Source: Bacteroidota bacterium (lineage in GTDB: Bacteria; Bacteroidota; Bacteroidia; Flavobacteriales_F; PHOS-HE28). Taken from it: 64,000 bases of DNA. Position 1 is the stretch's first letter, and the number at the start of each line of letters is the position of its first letter. The notes beneath the pieces are model-generated. The model had not been told where the DNA came from. It did not search any database and worked only from the letters and a program-made list of their open reading frames with translations. The stretch lies in contig JACTMO010000039.1 of the NCBI GenBank assembly GCA_014584605.1, positions 35,639 to 99,638 on the forward strand, written 5' to 3'. The translations under genes and the position numbers were made by a program. Positions 26,309 to 38,300 of the stretch are shown here, piece by piece.

Positions 26309-27774
26309 TCTTCAACTCGATCGCCTTCCTGGTGTTCTTCGTGGTGGTCACCACCGCGTACCACCTGCTGCCGCACCGCTGGCGCTGGCCCATGTTGCTG
26401 GCGGCCAGCTGCTGGTTCTACATGGCCTTTGTGCCGGTGTACATCCTGATCCTGGCCTTCACCATCGCGGTGGACTACGGGGCGGGCCTGCTGATCGAGC
26501 GCAGCGGGGGCGCGGTGCGCCGGCGCTGGCTGGTGGCCAGCATCGTGGCGAACACGGGCGTGCTGGCCATCTTCAAGTATTATGGCTTCCTCACCGAGAA
26601 CATCGAGGCGGCGGTGCATGCGGCGGGCTGGACCGGGTACAGCATCCCCGACCTGGGCATCATCCTGCCCATCGGCCTCAGCTTCCACACCTTCCAGAGC
26701 CTGAGCTACACCATTGAAGTGTACTACGGCCGCCAGCGCGCCGAGCGGCACCTGGGCATCTTCAGCCTCTACGTGATGTTCTATCCCCAGCTGGTGGCCG
26801 GCCCCATTGAGCGCCCCGGCAACCTGTTGCGGCAGCTGCACCTGCCCATGCCCTTCAACCCGGGCCTGCTGGCCAGTGGACTGCGCCTCATGGCCTGGGG
26901 CTTCTTCAAGAAGATCATGATCGCCGACCGGGTGGGCGCCATGGTGGACCACGTGTACGACGCGCCCCACCTGCACCAGGGCCCGGGGCTCATCCTGGCC
27001 TCCCTGCTCTTCGCCGTGCAGATCTACTGCGATTTCAGCGGGTACAGCGACATCGCCCTCGGTGCCGCGCGCTGCCTGGGCATCGACCTGATGCGCAACT
27101 TCCGCACGCCGTACGCCAGCACCAGCATCAGCGAGTTCTGGCGGCGCTGGCACATCAGCCTCAGCACCTGGTTCCGCGACTATGTGTACATCCCGTTGGG
27201 CGGCAACCGGGTGCTGACCTGGCGCCGCTATTACAACCTGCTGATCACCTTCCTGCTGAGCGGTCTCTGGCATGGTGCGGCATGGACCTACATCATCTGG
27301 GGTGGGTTGCACGGCCTGTTCCTCATCGGCGCCATCGTGACCGAGGGTGGGCGGGGGCGGCTTGGACGGGCCCTCGGCCTGCACCGCTGGCCACGGCTCC
27401 AGCTGGCCCAGCAGACCCTGACCACCTTCCTGCTGGTGGACCTGGCCTGGATCTTCTTTCGCGCGAACAACGTGCAGGACGCCTTCCACATCACCGGCAA
27501 CCTGTTCACCGGCCTGGACGGCTTCCTCACGGCGGACGCCTTCAGCCTGTGGGCGCCGCTGGTGGGCGCGGGGCGCAGCGACATGTTCCTGGCCGTGGCC
27601 GGCATCGCCGTCATGGAGGCGGTGCAGTGGCTTGACCGCCGCAGGGGCGCCATGGCCTGGCTGGCCGAGCGCAGCGCCTGGCAGCGGTGGGCGTTGTACA
27701 GCGGCCTCCTCGCCAGCATCATCTTCCTGGGCAGTTATTACCACACCTCGCCCTTCATCTACTTCCAGTTCTGA
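26305..27774 (+). CDS. MBOAT-family O-acyltransferase (second copy)
   Basis: 489-aa MBOAT protein, paralogous to the gene at 23925. It shares FNSI.F at the N-terminus, SFHTFQSLSYTIEVYY, VAGPIERP, DFSGYSDIALG, EFWRRWHISLSTWFRDYVYIPLGG and LWHGAAWTY with the catalytic His, and the FIYFQF end. The ATGA overlap with the previous gene fixes the start at 26305. It is the second enzyme of the cassette, perhaps for a different acyl donor or acceptor position, or the product of a duplication of the MBOAT/SGNH pair. Confidence 0.92.
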   Translation: MIFNSIAFLVFFVVVTTAYHLLPHRWRWPMLLAASCWFYMAFVPVYILILAFTIAVDYGAGLLIERSGGAVRRRWLVASIVANTGVLAIFKYYGFLTENIEAAVHAAGWTGYSIPDLGIILPIGLSFHTFQSLSYTIEVYYGRQRAERHLGIFSLYVMFYPQLVAGPIERPGNLLRQLHLPMPFNPGLLASGLRLMAWGFFKKIMIADRVGAMVDHVYDAPHLHQGPGLILASLLFAVQIYCDFSGYSDIALGAARCLGIDLMRNFRTPYASTSISEFWRRWHISLSTWFRDYVYIPLGGNRVLTWRRYYNLLITFLLSGLWHGAAWTYIIWGGLHGLFLIGAIVTEGGRGRLGRALGLHRWPRLQLAQQTLTTFLLVDLAWIFFRANNVQDAFHITGNLFTGLDGFLTADAFSLWAPLVGAGRSDMFLAVAGIAVMEAVQWLDRRRGAMAWLAERSAWQRWALYSGLLASIIFLGSYYHTSPFIYFQF

Positions 27775-28692
27775 ATGGGCTCCCGCCAACTCTTCCGCTG
27801 GATCGCCGCGCTGACCCTGCCCTTCGCGCTGGTCTTCGGCACCGTGCTGGTGGTGGACCCCTACAACTACTTCAACCTGTTCCACGCCATCCCCGATGCG
27901 CTCAAGCGGAAGAACCTGTACCACGACGGCCGCACGATGCCCTTCAGCAATCTGTTGTGGAAGCTCATCGAGCTGCGGAGGGTGCCGCAGGACAGGGTCC
28001 TGCTGGGCGACTCACGCCTGTCGCACTTCGACCTGGACCACCTGGAGCGGGTGAGCGGCCAACGCTGGTACAACCTGGGCGTGCCCGGTGGCAACACGCG
28101 CAGCATGGCGGACCTGTTCACGTACGCCGCACAGGCCCCGCTGAAGGAGGTGCTGGCGCAGGTGTCCTTCCGCGGCATGAACCACGGCATGGACTGGGAC
28201 CTGTACGCGGAGCCGCGCCTGTTGATGGACCAGCCCTTCCTATACCTGAGCAACCGGCGCGTACTGGAGGCCACCCTGCTGAACCTGCGCAGCGCCTGGC
28301 TGCCTTCCACCGTGCACTACGACGTGCTCCCGCCCGACCAATGGCAGCGGGTGCTCGCCATGGAGCAGGCCAACGCGGCCGACTTCGTGCTGGACAGCGC
28401 CGCCTTCGGCCGTCTGGAACGCATGGCTGCGCGGTGCCGCGCCATGGGCTGCGCCCTGCGCTTCGTGGAGTACCCCACGCACCCGGATGTGCAGCGCATC
28501 TATGCCGAGGCCGGTCTGGAGCCGCAACGCACGGCCTATCTAGAGCGCCTGCGGCGGCTGGCGCCGGTCATCGACCTGGACCGCCCCGGGCTCTTTGCTG
28601 CGGACAAGGCCCTTTGGCGCGACCCGCTGCACCTCACCACCGACGCGCAACGTGCGGTGATCGACACGGTGTGGGCGGCCGGAGGGAGGTAG
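27775..28692 (+). CDS. SGNH-like membrane-anchored partner of MBOAT (second copy)
   Basis: 305 aa with an N-terminal membrane anchor (about 8-28). A GDS block (RVLLGDSRLSHFD, Ser80) is followed by VPGGNTR and a C-terminal RDPLHLT with Asp283 and His286, consistent with an SGNH hydrolase-type acyl transferase. It starts right at the end of the second MBOAT gene (stop then ATG, no gap). It shares little plain identity with the first SGNH-like protein, so the two pairs are old or have diverged. Partner role is inferred from position. Confidence 0.65.
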   Translation: MGSRQLFRWIAALTLPFALVFGTVLVVDPYNYFNLFHAIPDALKRKNLYHDGRTMPFSNLLWKLIELRRVPQDRVLLGDSRLSHFDLDHLERVSGQRWYNLGVPGGNTRSMADLFTYAAQAPLKEVLAQVSFRGMNHGMDWDLYAEPRLLMDQPFLYLSNRRVLEATLLNLRSAWLPSTVHYDVLPPDQWQRVLAMEQANAADFVLDSAAFGRLERMAARCRAMGCALRFVEYPTHPDVQRIYAEAGLEPQRTAYLERLRRLAPVIDLDRPGLFAADKALWRDPLHLTTDAQRAVIDTVWAAGGR

Positions 28693-28812
28693 CATCGGCG
28701 GCTTCCACACCCGCGCGCGTCCGATCCGCACCGCGGCACCCGGTATCCGGCACGGACCGCGCCCGGACCCGCCCGCCGATCGCGGATACTTGTCCGACCT
28801 CAACCATCCCAC

Positions 28813-29361
28813 ATGGCACACATCACACTGCAGAACGACGCACTGCCGGGCATCACCGGCCTCATGGATTTCCGCCCGGTGACCGCCGGGCCCTTGAACG
28901 CTCTGGCCGAGGTGCTGCTGCGCGGACCTTCCACGCTCACCAGCGGCGAGCGCGAGATCATCGCCTCGTCGGTGAGCTGGTGGAACAACTGTCATTTCTG
29001 TCACAGCAGCCATGGTGCCGCCGCCGCCGCGCACCTGAAGCGCGGCCCTGCGTTCATCGACGAGATCAAAGCCGGGTTGCCCGATGAACCGCTGAGCCCG
29101 AAGATGCGGGCCCTGCTGGCCATCGCCAGGCACGTGCAGGAGGGCGGGCTCAAGGTGACCGAGGCCGACATCGCTGCGGCGCGCACCGCCGGGGCCACCG
29201 ATGTGGAGATCCACGACACGGTGCTGATCGCCGCCGCCTTCTGCATGTACAACCGGTACGTGGACGGCTTGGCCACCTGGCGGCCTGAGCCGAAGGAGGC
29301 CTACATGGCCATCGGCGAAAGGCTGGCGCACCAGGGCTACCTGGCCCCCGTGGTCGGCTGA
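28813..29361 (+). CDS. AhpD-like/carboxymuconolactone decarboxylase-family protein
   Basis: 182-aa alkylhydroperoxidase-like protein of the CMD superfamily. The redox pair is CHFC in NNCHFCHSSHGAA (CxxC plus a His three residues later), the AhpD-type active site. Members act in peroxide detoxification; the electron donor is not evident. It follows the acylation cassette by 120 bp and converges with ppsA; a role linked to either is not suggested. Confidence 0.85.
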   Translation: MAHITLQNDALPGITGLMDFRPVTAGPLNALAEVLLRGPSTLTSGEREIIASSVSWWNNCHFCHSSHGAAAAAHLKRGPAFIDEIKAGLPDEPLSPKMRALLAIARHVQEGGLKVTEADIAAARTAGATDVEIHDTVLIAAAFCMYNRYVDGLATWRPEPKEAYMAIGERLAHQGYLAPVVG

Positions 29362-29391
29362 TGGGGCCCGCCCTGCGGCAGTGCCTGTTGC

Positions 29392-31842
<2,451 letters not shown>

Positions 31843-32073
31843 GGTGGTGGGGTATGCTTCGGGGTAAGAGGAACCTTTTACGGGCGGATCGGGCGCAGGT
31901 TGGTACAAAGGTGACGGATGGTGCGCAAGAAGTTGCCACCGTGGCCCCGATCCCATCGTGGACGTGCCTTCCGGAAGGGTGGGTGAGGCCCGATCCACCC
32001 TTCAAGGACGCCCCGGAAGCTCTACCTTCCGCACCGGGGTCCATGCACCCAGGGCGGCCCCGATCCGAGGAAC

Positions 32074-33144
32074 ATGCGCTCCAGTGCCCACAGTTTCAGG
32101 TCCCAGCGGGCCGAACGACGTCCGGGCAACCACATCGCCCTGCGGAAACCGGGCTACGCCGTGGGCCCCGGCCTGGCGGACTACCTGGAGCGCCATGGCC
32201 GCAGCGACCACATCCCCATCGCTTACGAGGACCTGCTTCGCCACGATGGGCTGATGGCGCACCACGATGCCAATGGTCGGGAGACGCTGTGGACCACGGT
32301 GCTGCTGCGACCTGCGGAGCTGGAGGACACCCACCGGCGGCTGGTGGAGCTCTACCGCATGCTCACCGGCGACGGCAGGCCGCTGCCCCACCTGGCGGTG
32401 GCGGGCATCGACTTCTGCGGCTTCGGCAACAGCCAGCCCTTCCGGGTGAAGATCCTCAATCAGCTCAACGACAACCACGACTACTTCTACATCAAGAAGG
32501 CCGATGCCAGCCGGGTGTACGGCCTGGAGCTGGAGCATCTGCTGAGCCCCAACAAGATCAACTACATCCATTCGGAGGGCACGCTGGTGGAGGAGCACAT
32601 CATCGGCATCCCCGGCGACGATTTCATCAAGGACCCCGGGCGCTACGGCGGGCACCTGAACCCGGTGCGGCTGTGCAAGGAGTTCGTGAAGTTCAATGAG
32701 CGCTGCTTCGTACGCCTGCTGGGCGACATGCGGGCCTACAACTTCGTGGTGGACGTGGTGCAGGACTTCGATCAGGTGCAGTACCGCCTGCGGAGCATCG
32801 ATTTCGACCAGCAATGTTTCGAGGGTCGGCACCGCATCTACCTGCCGCAGTTCTACAAGGAGAACCTGCCCTTCGTGACGCTGGCGCGGACGCACATCGG
32901 CCCCGCCACGGCCGAGCAGTATGCCGAGGAGGAGCGTTCGTTGCTGCGCAAGCGCTACCAGGTGGGTGCCGAGCAGGTGGAGGCGCTGCTGGAGGTGATG
33001 CACACCGAGGTGATCAGCCTGGCGGAGCATGTGGCCTTGTTGAGGAGTGAACTGGCCGCCTACCACCGTTGTCCGGATTTCAGGAACTGCACCACCATGG
33101 GGTCGGTGCTGCAGCTCCAGCTGAAGGTGATGCTGGGACTGTGA
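32074..33144 (+). CDS. Conserved hypothetical protein
   Basis: 356-aa soluble protein, no recognised domain. A conserved-looking core has FRVKILNQLNDNHDYFYIKKADASR, NKINYIHSEGTLVEEHIIGIPGDDF, then a run rich in Asp and aromatic residues (YRLRSIDFDQQCFEGRHRIYLPQFYKEN). The pattern of charged motifs around IKKADASR, EEHIIGIPGDD and SIDFDQQ could fit a kinase-like or nucleotide-handling fold, but I cannot support that further. It is divergent from ppsA across 231 bp; TACCTTCC at 32023-32030 is a weak -7-like box. Confidence 0.7.
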   Translation: MRSSAHSFRSQRAERRPGNHIALRKPGYAVGPGLADYLERHGRSDHIPIAYEDLLRHDGLMAHHDANGRETLWTTVLLRPAELEDTHRRLVELYRMLTGDGRPLPHLAVAGIDFCGFGNSQPFRVKILNQLNDNHDYFYIKKADASRVYGLELEHLLSPNKINYIHSEGTLVEEHIIGIPGDDFIKDPGRYGGHLNPVRLCKEFVKFNERCFVRLLGDMRAYNFVVDVVQDFDQVQYRLRSIDFDQQCFEGRHRIYLPQFYKENLPFVTLARTHIGPATAEQYAEEERSLLRKRYQVGAEQVEALLEVMHTEVISLAEHVALLRSELAAYHRCPDFRNCTTMGSVLQLQLKVMLGL

Positions 33145-33402
33145 AAGGGCTGTCCGGCCCTGCGGTGCTTCGGCCTGCCGCACCTGCTCCGAACGGCGGC
33201 CGCGCCGTGGTGAGGGCGGCGGAGACCGGGCACAGGGACCTTCGCCCCATCGACGGGGACCCCCGGTCAGGCCGGCGCCGGTCCTGGCACCCCCGATCGC
33301 CCCGGCCCGTCAACACGGCCGTGTGCGCAACTTGGCGGTGGGCCCGGCCTGCCTGGGGGAGGGGCCCGGGTACTTTCGGCACGGCCGCCCGTGTGTCCGG
33401 CC
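33145..33402. other. Intergenic region before the T9SS locus
   Basis: 258 bp. Apart from the -7-like box at 33371-33378 I see no gene, RNA or clear terminator; short GC-rich inverted stretches are present but not convincing. Confidence 0.5.
33371..33378 (+). promoter_or_regulatory. -7-like promoter box (TACTTTCG)
   Basis: One base off TAnnTTTG, 13-31 nt before the possible GTG starts of the first T9SS type B gene. Confidence 0.45.
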
Positions 33403-34413
33403 GTGACCGTGCACAACCCGTTGCGAACCGCCCTGTTGTTGCCCCTGCTGGCGTACGCGCCCCTGGCGTGGGCACAGCCGGTCAACGACGATTGTGCCTC
33501 GGCGCTGACGCTCTGTGCGCAGCAGCCGCTCGCGGGCAACAACACGGGCGCGGTGGGCATCCCGGGCTTCTGTCCGGGCACCAACAACGTGCTGTGGTAT
33601 TCCTTCACCACCAACTCGCAGGGCGGTGCGGTGAACGTGGCCATCGATGGGCTCGACTGCCCGGCGGTGTCCGGCATGGACAACGAGATGAACGTGATCG
33701 TGCTGAGCGGCGACGGCAGCTGCCTGCCGGGCAGTTTCACGGCCGTGGGGGACTGCACACAGGACTCGGTGGACTTCAGCATGACCACCGACAGCCTCTC
33801 GCCCAACACGCAGTACTGGGTGCTGGTGAGCGGTGTGGCGGACAACGGGGCCACGATCAACGCCCAATGCGATCTCTGGATCACCATCGGGGGGCCGGGG
33901 GCGAACATCGTGGGGGTGGATTTCAACGCGGGGGAGGACGTGGAGATCGGGGAGGGGGAGTATGCGCAGCTGGAGGCCACGGGAGGCACCACCTACAACT
34001 GGACCCCGAACGCCGGGCTGAGCGGTGATGCCATTCCGGACCCGGTGGCCAACCCGTCGGAGACCACCACCTACACGGTGACCACGCAGTTGAACGGCTG
34101 CACCTACAGCGACGACGTGGTGGTGGAGGTGATCCGCCGGATCCAGCCCACGAACACCTTCACCCCGAACGGCGATGGGCACAACGACACCTGGACCATT
34201 TACGGGATCACGGACTACCCGTCGTGCGAGGTGACGATCTATGACCGATGGGGCCAGCGCGTGTACCGCAATGTGGGCTATGATGAACCGTGGGACGGCA
34301 CCAACGGAGGAGCGCGGCTGCCGATGGCGACCTACTACTACCACATCGTGCTCAACACCCGGGAGGGCGGTGCGTCCGCGGCCTACACCGGCTCCATCAC
34401 CATTGTGCGATGA
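33403..34413 (+). CDS. T9SS type B cargo with gliding motility-type C-terminal domain
   Basis: About 336-aa exported protein. Signal peptide (LLLPLLAYAPLAWAQ); mature part starts VNDDCASALTLC with several Cys, then a jelly-roll-like CUB/PPC-like region (to about 185), an Ig/PKD-like segment with TTYNWTPNAGLS and TTTYTV (about 190-245), and the gliding motility-associated C-terminal domain (from about residue 250: TFTPNGDGHND, IYDRWGQRVY, WDGTNGG, TYYYHIVL). That domain is the type B T9SS signal. Three in-frame GTG codons (33391, 33403, 33409) could start it; I used 33403. Followed by its PorP/SprF with an ATGA overlap. Confidence 0.8.
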   Translation: MTVHNPLRTALLLPLLAYAPLAWAQPVNDDCASALTLCAQQPLAGNNTGAVGIPGFCPGTNNVLWYSFTTNSQGGAVNVAIDGLDCPAVSGMDNEMNVIVLSGDGSCLPGSFTAVGDCTQDSVDFSMTTDSLSPNTQYWVLVSGVADNGATINAQCDLWITIGGPGANIVGVDFNAGEDVEIGEGEYAQLEATGGTTYNWTPNAGLSGDAIPDPVANPSETTTYTVTTQLNGCTYSDDVVVEVIRRIQPTNTFTPNGDGHNDTWTIYGITDYPSCEVTIYDRWGQRVYRNVGYDEPWDGTNGGARLPMATYYYHIVLNTREGGASAAYTGSITIVR

Positions 34414-35348
34414 GGGTGCTGCTGTTGCTGCCGGTCGTGCTGGGTGCTGTTATGGCGCGGGCCCAGCAGGTGCCCCAGTACTCGCAGAACGTCCTCAACT
34501 ACTTCAACATCAACCCGGCGGTGGCGGGCAGCAAGGACTGCATCGATGTGCGCCTGGGCTTCCGCAAGCAATGGGTGGGCTTCGAGAACGCGCCCACCAC
34601 GGGCTGGGCCAGCGTGCACGCCACCATCCGCAACAAGCGCAAGCCCTACCTCAAGGGCAAGCACGGCATCGGCGGCTACATGGAGGCCGACGATACGGGT
34701 CCGCTGGGATACACCTTGATCAACCTGGCCTACGCTTACCATGTGCGGATGAACATGGACCACTACCTGGCCATGGGCACCTTCCTGGGGGTCAAGCAGC
34801 AGAAGTTCGATGTGGGCCAGACCCTGGTGGCCGACAATACGGACCCGGCGCTGGCCAGCCGCAACTCCGCTTTCGTCTTCCCGATCATCACGCCGGGCAT
34901 CTGGTTGTACAGCAAGACCTATTGGGTGGGGCTTAGCGTGCATCAGCTGCTGAACAACCGCGTGCCGGGCATCGGAACGGACTCGCGCCTGACCCCGCAC
35001 TACATGTTGAGCGCGGGATACCGCTGGCGCATCGGTCGCAAGACGTCGGTGACACCCAATGCGCTGATCAAGGTGTCGCCCGGTTCGCCGATGGCCCTGG
35101 ACATCAACGCCATGCTGGAATGGAACCGGGTGTTCGGGATCGGGGCGAGCTATCGCAATCAGGACGCGCTGGTGGCCATGGTGAAGTTCGGCTTCCTGAA
35201 GTTCTTCACCCTGGGCTACGCCTACGACATCACCACATCGAAGCTCAAGGCGGCGAGCAGCAACACCCACGAGGTGATCCTCGGCATCACGCCCTGCATC
35301 CCGATCGACCCCAGCAAGCGCATCGTCAGCTGCCCCATCTTCGAATAG
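34410..35348 (+). CDS. PorP/SprF-family outer-membrane protein (first)
   Basis: 312-aa outer-membrane beta-barrel, PorP/SprF family, in the T9SS. Signal peptide ends near AVMARAQ; family marks are QQVPQYSQNVLNYFNINPAVAGS at the N-terminus (YxxNPAxAGS), KQWVGFENAP, and the C-terminal LGYAYDITTSKL...HEVILGI. Such proteins are needed for export of type B cargo (SprF for SprB in Flavobacterium), so this one likely serves the gene directly before it. The ATG at 34410 overlaps the cargo stop (ATGA). Confidence 0.88.
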   Translation: MRVLLLLPVVLGAVMARAQQVPQYSQNVLNYFNINPAVAGSKDCIDVRLGFRKQWVGFENAPTTGWASVHATIRNKRKPYLKGKHGIGGYMEADDTGPLGYTLINLAYAYHVRMNMDHYLAMGTFLGVKQQKFDVGQTLVADNTDPALASRNSAFVFPIITPGIWLYSKTYWVGLSVHQLLNNRVPGIGTDSRLTPHYMLSAGYRWRIGRKTSVTPNALIKVSPGSPMALDINAMLEWNRVFGIGASYRNQDALVAMVKFGFLKFFTLGYAYDITTSKLKAASSNTHEVILGITPCIPIDPSKRIVSCPIFE

Positions 35349-35354
35349 GACCCC

Positions 35355-38300
35355 ATGAAGGACCCCGGACCCCGCACCTCCATCCGATCCGCACTGATGA
35401 TCATGGCCCTGCTGTCGTGGGGCACCTGCGGTGCGCAGGATGTCCTGTACTGGACGGGTGGTGCGGGAGGCTGGGGCGATGCGCGCATGTGGGCCGCGAT
35501 GCCCGGCGGAGGCGGCGGCGCCGGCGTGCCCGACGCACGCACCGAGGTGCACATCGGCGGGGCGCGGGCGGCCGTGGTGCGGCTGGGCGGGGCTGCGGTC
35601 TGCCGCGCCTTGCATGTGGATGGCCGCGCGGCACAGGTGCGCGTGATGGGCGAGGGCGCTGCGCGGCTGTCGATCGCGGGAGGATGGGTGATGGCGGGCG
35701 ATGCGAAGGTGGCCGTGCCGGGCGGCGTGCTGCTGAGCGGCCGGGCGGGTGATGCGGTGCTCGACCTGCACGGTGCGGAGGTCTCCAGCGATGTGGTGCT
35801 GGACGGTGCAGGGAGCTGGGATGTGCTGAGCGCCCTGGTGATCGACGCGGCGCACACGTTGCGCGTGGAGCGCGGCGCGCTGCGGTTGAACGGTGCCGTG
35901 CTGAAGGCAGGGACCCTCGCCGTGAGCTCCCGCGGTGCGGAGGGCATGAGGACCGAGAGGGCCACGGTGCTCGTGGACAGGCTGGAGGGTCCCGGTGCCG
36001 GACGCATGGCATGGACCCCGTCCACCGTGCTCCTGGTGAACGGGAACGCGCAACGCTGGGACGGCACCCCTGTGGGGCAGGAGGAGCTGATGCGGCAGGC
36101 CGTGAACTGCGGCACCGGCGCCGGGCAGACGCCCTTCCAGGTGGATGGGGTGCTGACCAGCAACTACAACGGTTTCGGGGTGAGCTGCAGCGGGGCCTGT
36201 GACGCGGCGGTGAACGTCACCGTTCAAGGCGGCATCGGGCCTTTCGCCATTCAATGGCAGGGCGGCCCCAGTGGAACGGGCACCTCTTTGCCGTGGACGA
36301 ACACCTGTGCGGGCAACAAGCTGGTGATCGTCACCGACCTGGGCCAGAACGTGGGCTGCTTCGCCTCTGTGCTGGTGAACCCGCCACCACCGCTGGGCGT
36401 GGTCTTCTTCGGCCTCAACCCACCGGCCTGTGCGAACGTCTGCAATGGCACGGCGGTCACCTTCCCCGGCGGCGGCACCGGCTTCGGCTATCAGTACGAC
36501 TGGAACAACGGTGCGGAGACCGACCCCAACCCGGCACAGCTCTGCGCCGGGGTGAACACGTTGGAGATCACGGATGCCAATGGCTGCGTGTTCGACACCA
36601 CCTTCACCATCGCCCTGCTGCCCCTTGAGGCCACGTTGCAAAGCACGCCGCCGAGCTGCGCCGGTGATTGCGACGGCACGGCAGAGGTGACGGTGACGGG
36701 TGGTACACCGGGTTACACCTTCGACTGGCAGCCCGGCACACCGGTGGGGGACGGCACTCCGCAAGTGACCGGGTTGTGCGGGGGCGGTCACAGTGTGCTG
36801 GTGACCGATGCCAACGGCTGCGATACGCTGATCACCTTCAACCTGGTGGCACCGGCGCCGATCGTGCCGAACCTGTTGACCACGGCGGCCACCTGTGCCA
36901 ATGCCTGCGACGGCACCGCCGCGGTCTCGCCCACCGGTGCGGTGGGCCCGTTCACCTTCCAATGGACACCAGCACCCGGAAGCGGCCAGGGCACGGCAAC
37001 AGCCACCGGCCTGTGCACCGGGGCCGGCACGGTGCTCATCACCGACCAGGCCACCGGCTGCGATACGCTGGTCCCCTTCACCATGGATTCGCCACCTGCC
37101 TTGGTCGCCGCGCTGGCCGCGGTGAACGCCACCTGCGCGAACACCTGTGACGGTAGTGCCGGCGTGCTGGTGAGCGGCGGAACACCGGGATACACCTACA
37201 CCTGGACCCCCGCCCCGGGCGCGGGACAGGGAACACCCAACGCCACCGGCCTCTGTGCCGGCAACTACAGCCTGCTCGTGACGGATGCCGCGGGTTGTGA
37301 CACGCTCATCGCCTTCGACATCACGGCACCACCGCCGATCGTCGTGGCCTTGGACACCACTTCCGTCAGCTGCTCGGGCCTGTGCGATGGGGAGGCCTCC
37401 GTGCAGGTGAGCGGTGGAACCCCCGGCTACACCATCACCTGGTCCAACGGGCAGAGCGGACCCGCGATCACGGCGCTGTGTGCGGGCCCATACAGCGTCA
37501 CGGTATCCGACGCCAACGGCTGCGACACCACGCTGGCTTTCACGCTCGCGGGTCCACCGCCGCTTGATGCGGTGCCCACCGGGACCAACGTGACCTGTGG
37601 GGGGCAGTGCGACGGCACAGCCTCGGTGACCGTGAACGGCGGCACGCCGGGATACACCTATCTGTGGTCGCCTGCGCCTGGCGGGGGACAGGGCACATCG
37701 GATGCGACGGGCCTGTGCGCAGGCGTGTACAGTGTGCTGGTCACCGATGCGAAAGGATGCACGCTCACCGTCCCGTTCACCATCCTCGACGCGGTCCCGC
37801 TCCAGTTCTCGCTCAACGTGCAGGATGCGTCCTGCCCGGGCGTGTGCGACGCGGAGGCCGCTGTGATCGTCACGGGCGGCACGCCGAACTACACCTATGT
37901 GTGGTCGCCTGCGCCCGGTGCGGGACAGGGCACGCCCAATGTCACCGGGCTTTGTATCGGGCCCTATCTGCTGACCGTGACCGACGCCCTGGGCTGTGAC
38001 AGCACCATCGCCTTCACGGTGAACGCACCGACGGCCATCGTACCGAACGAAGCGATCCTGGATCCGGTCTGTTCAAGTTCGTGCGACGGCAGCATCACCC
38101 TTTCGCCCACAGGCGGCACCGGGGTTTACACCTACACGTGGATCCCGCAGCCGCCCAACGGCCCGGGACAACCCCAGGCCACGGGGCTGTGCGAAGGCGT
38201 ATGGACCGTCACCATCGCTTCCGGTGGATGCGACACCACCCTCACGATCGACCTGCAGGGACCGCCGGCAATGGATGTGCAGTTGACGTCCACGGACGCC

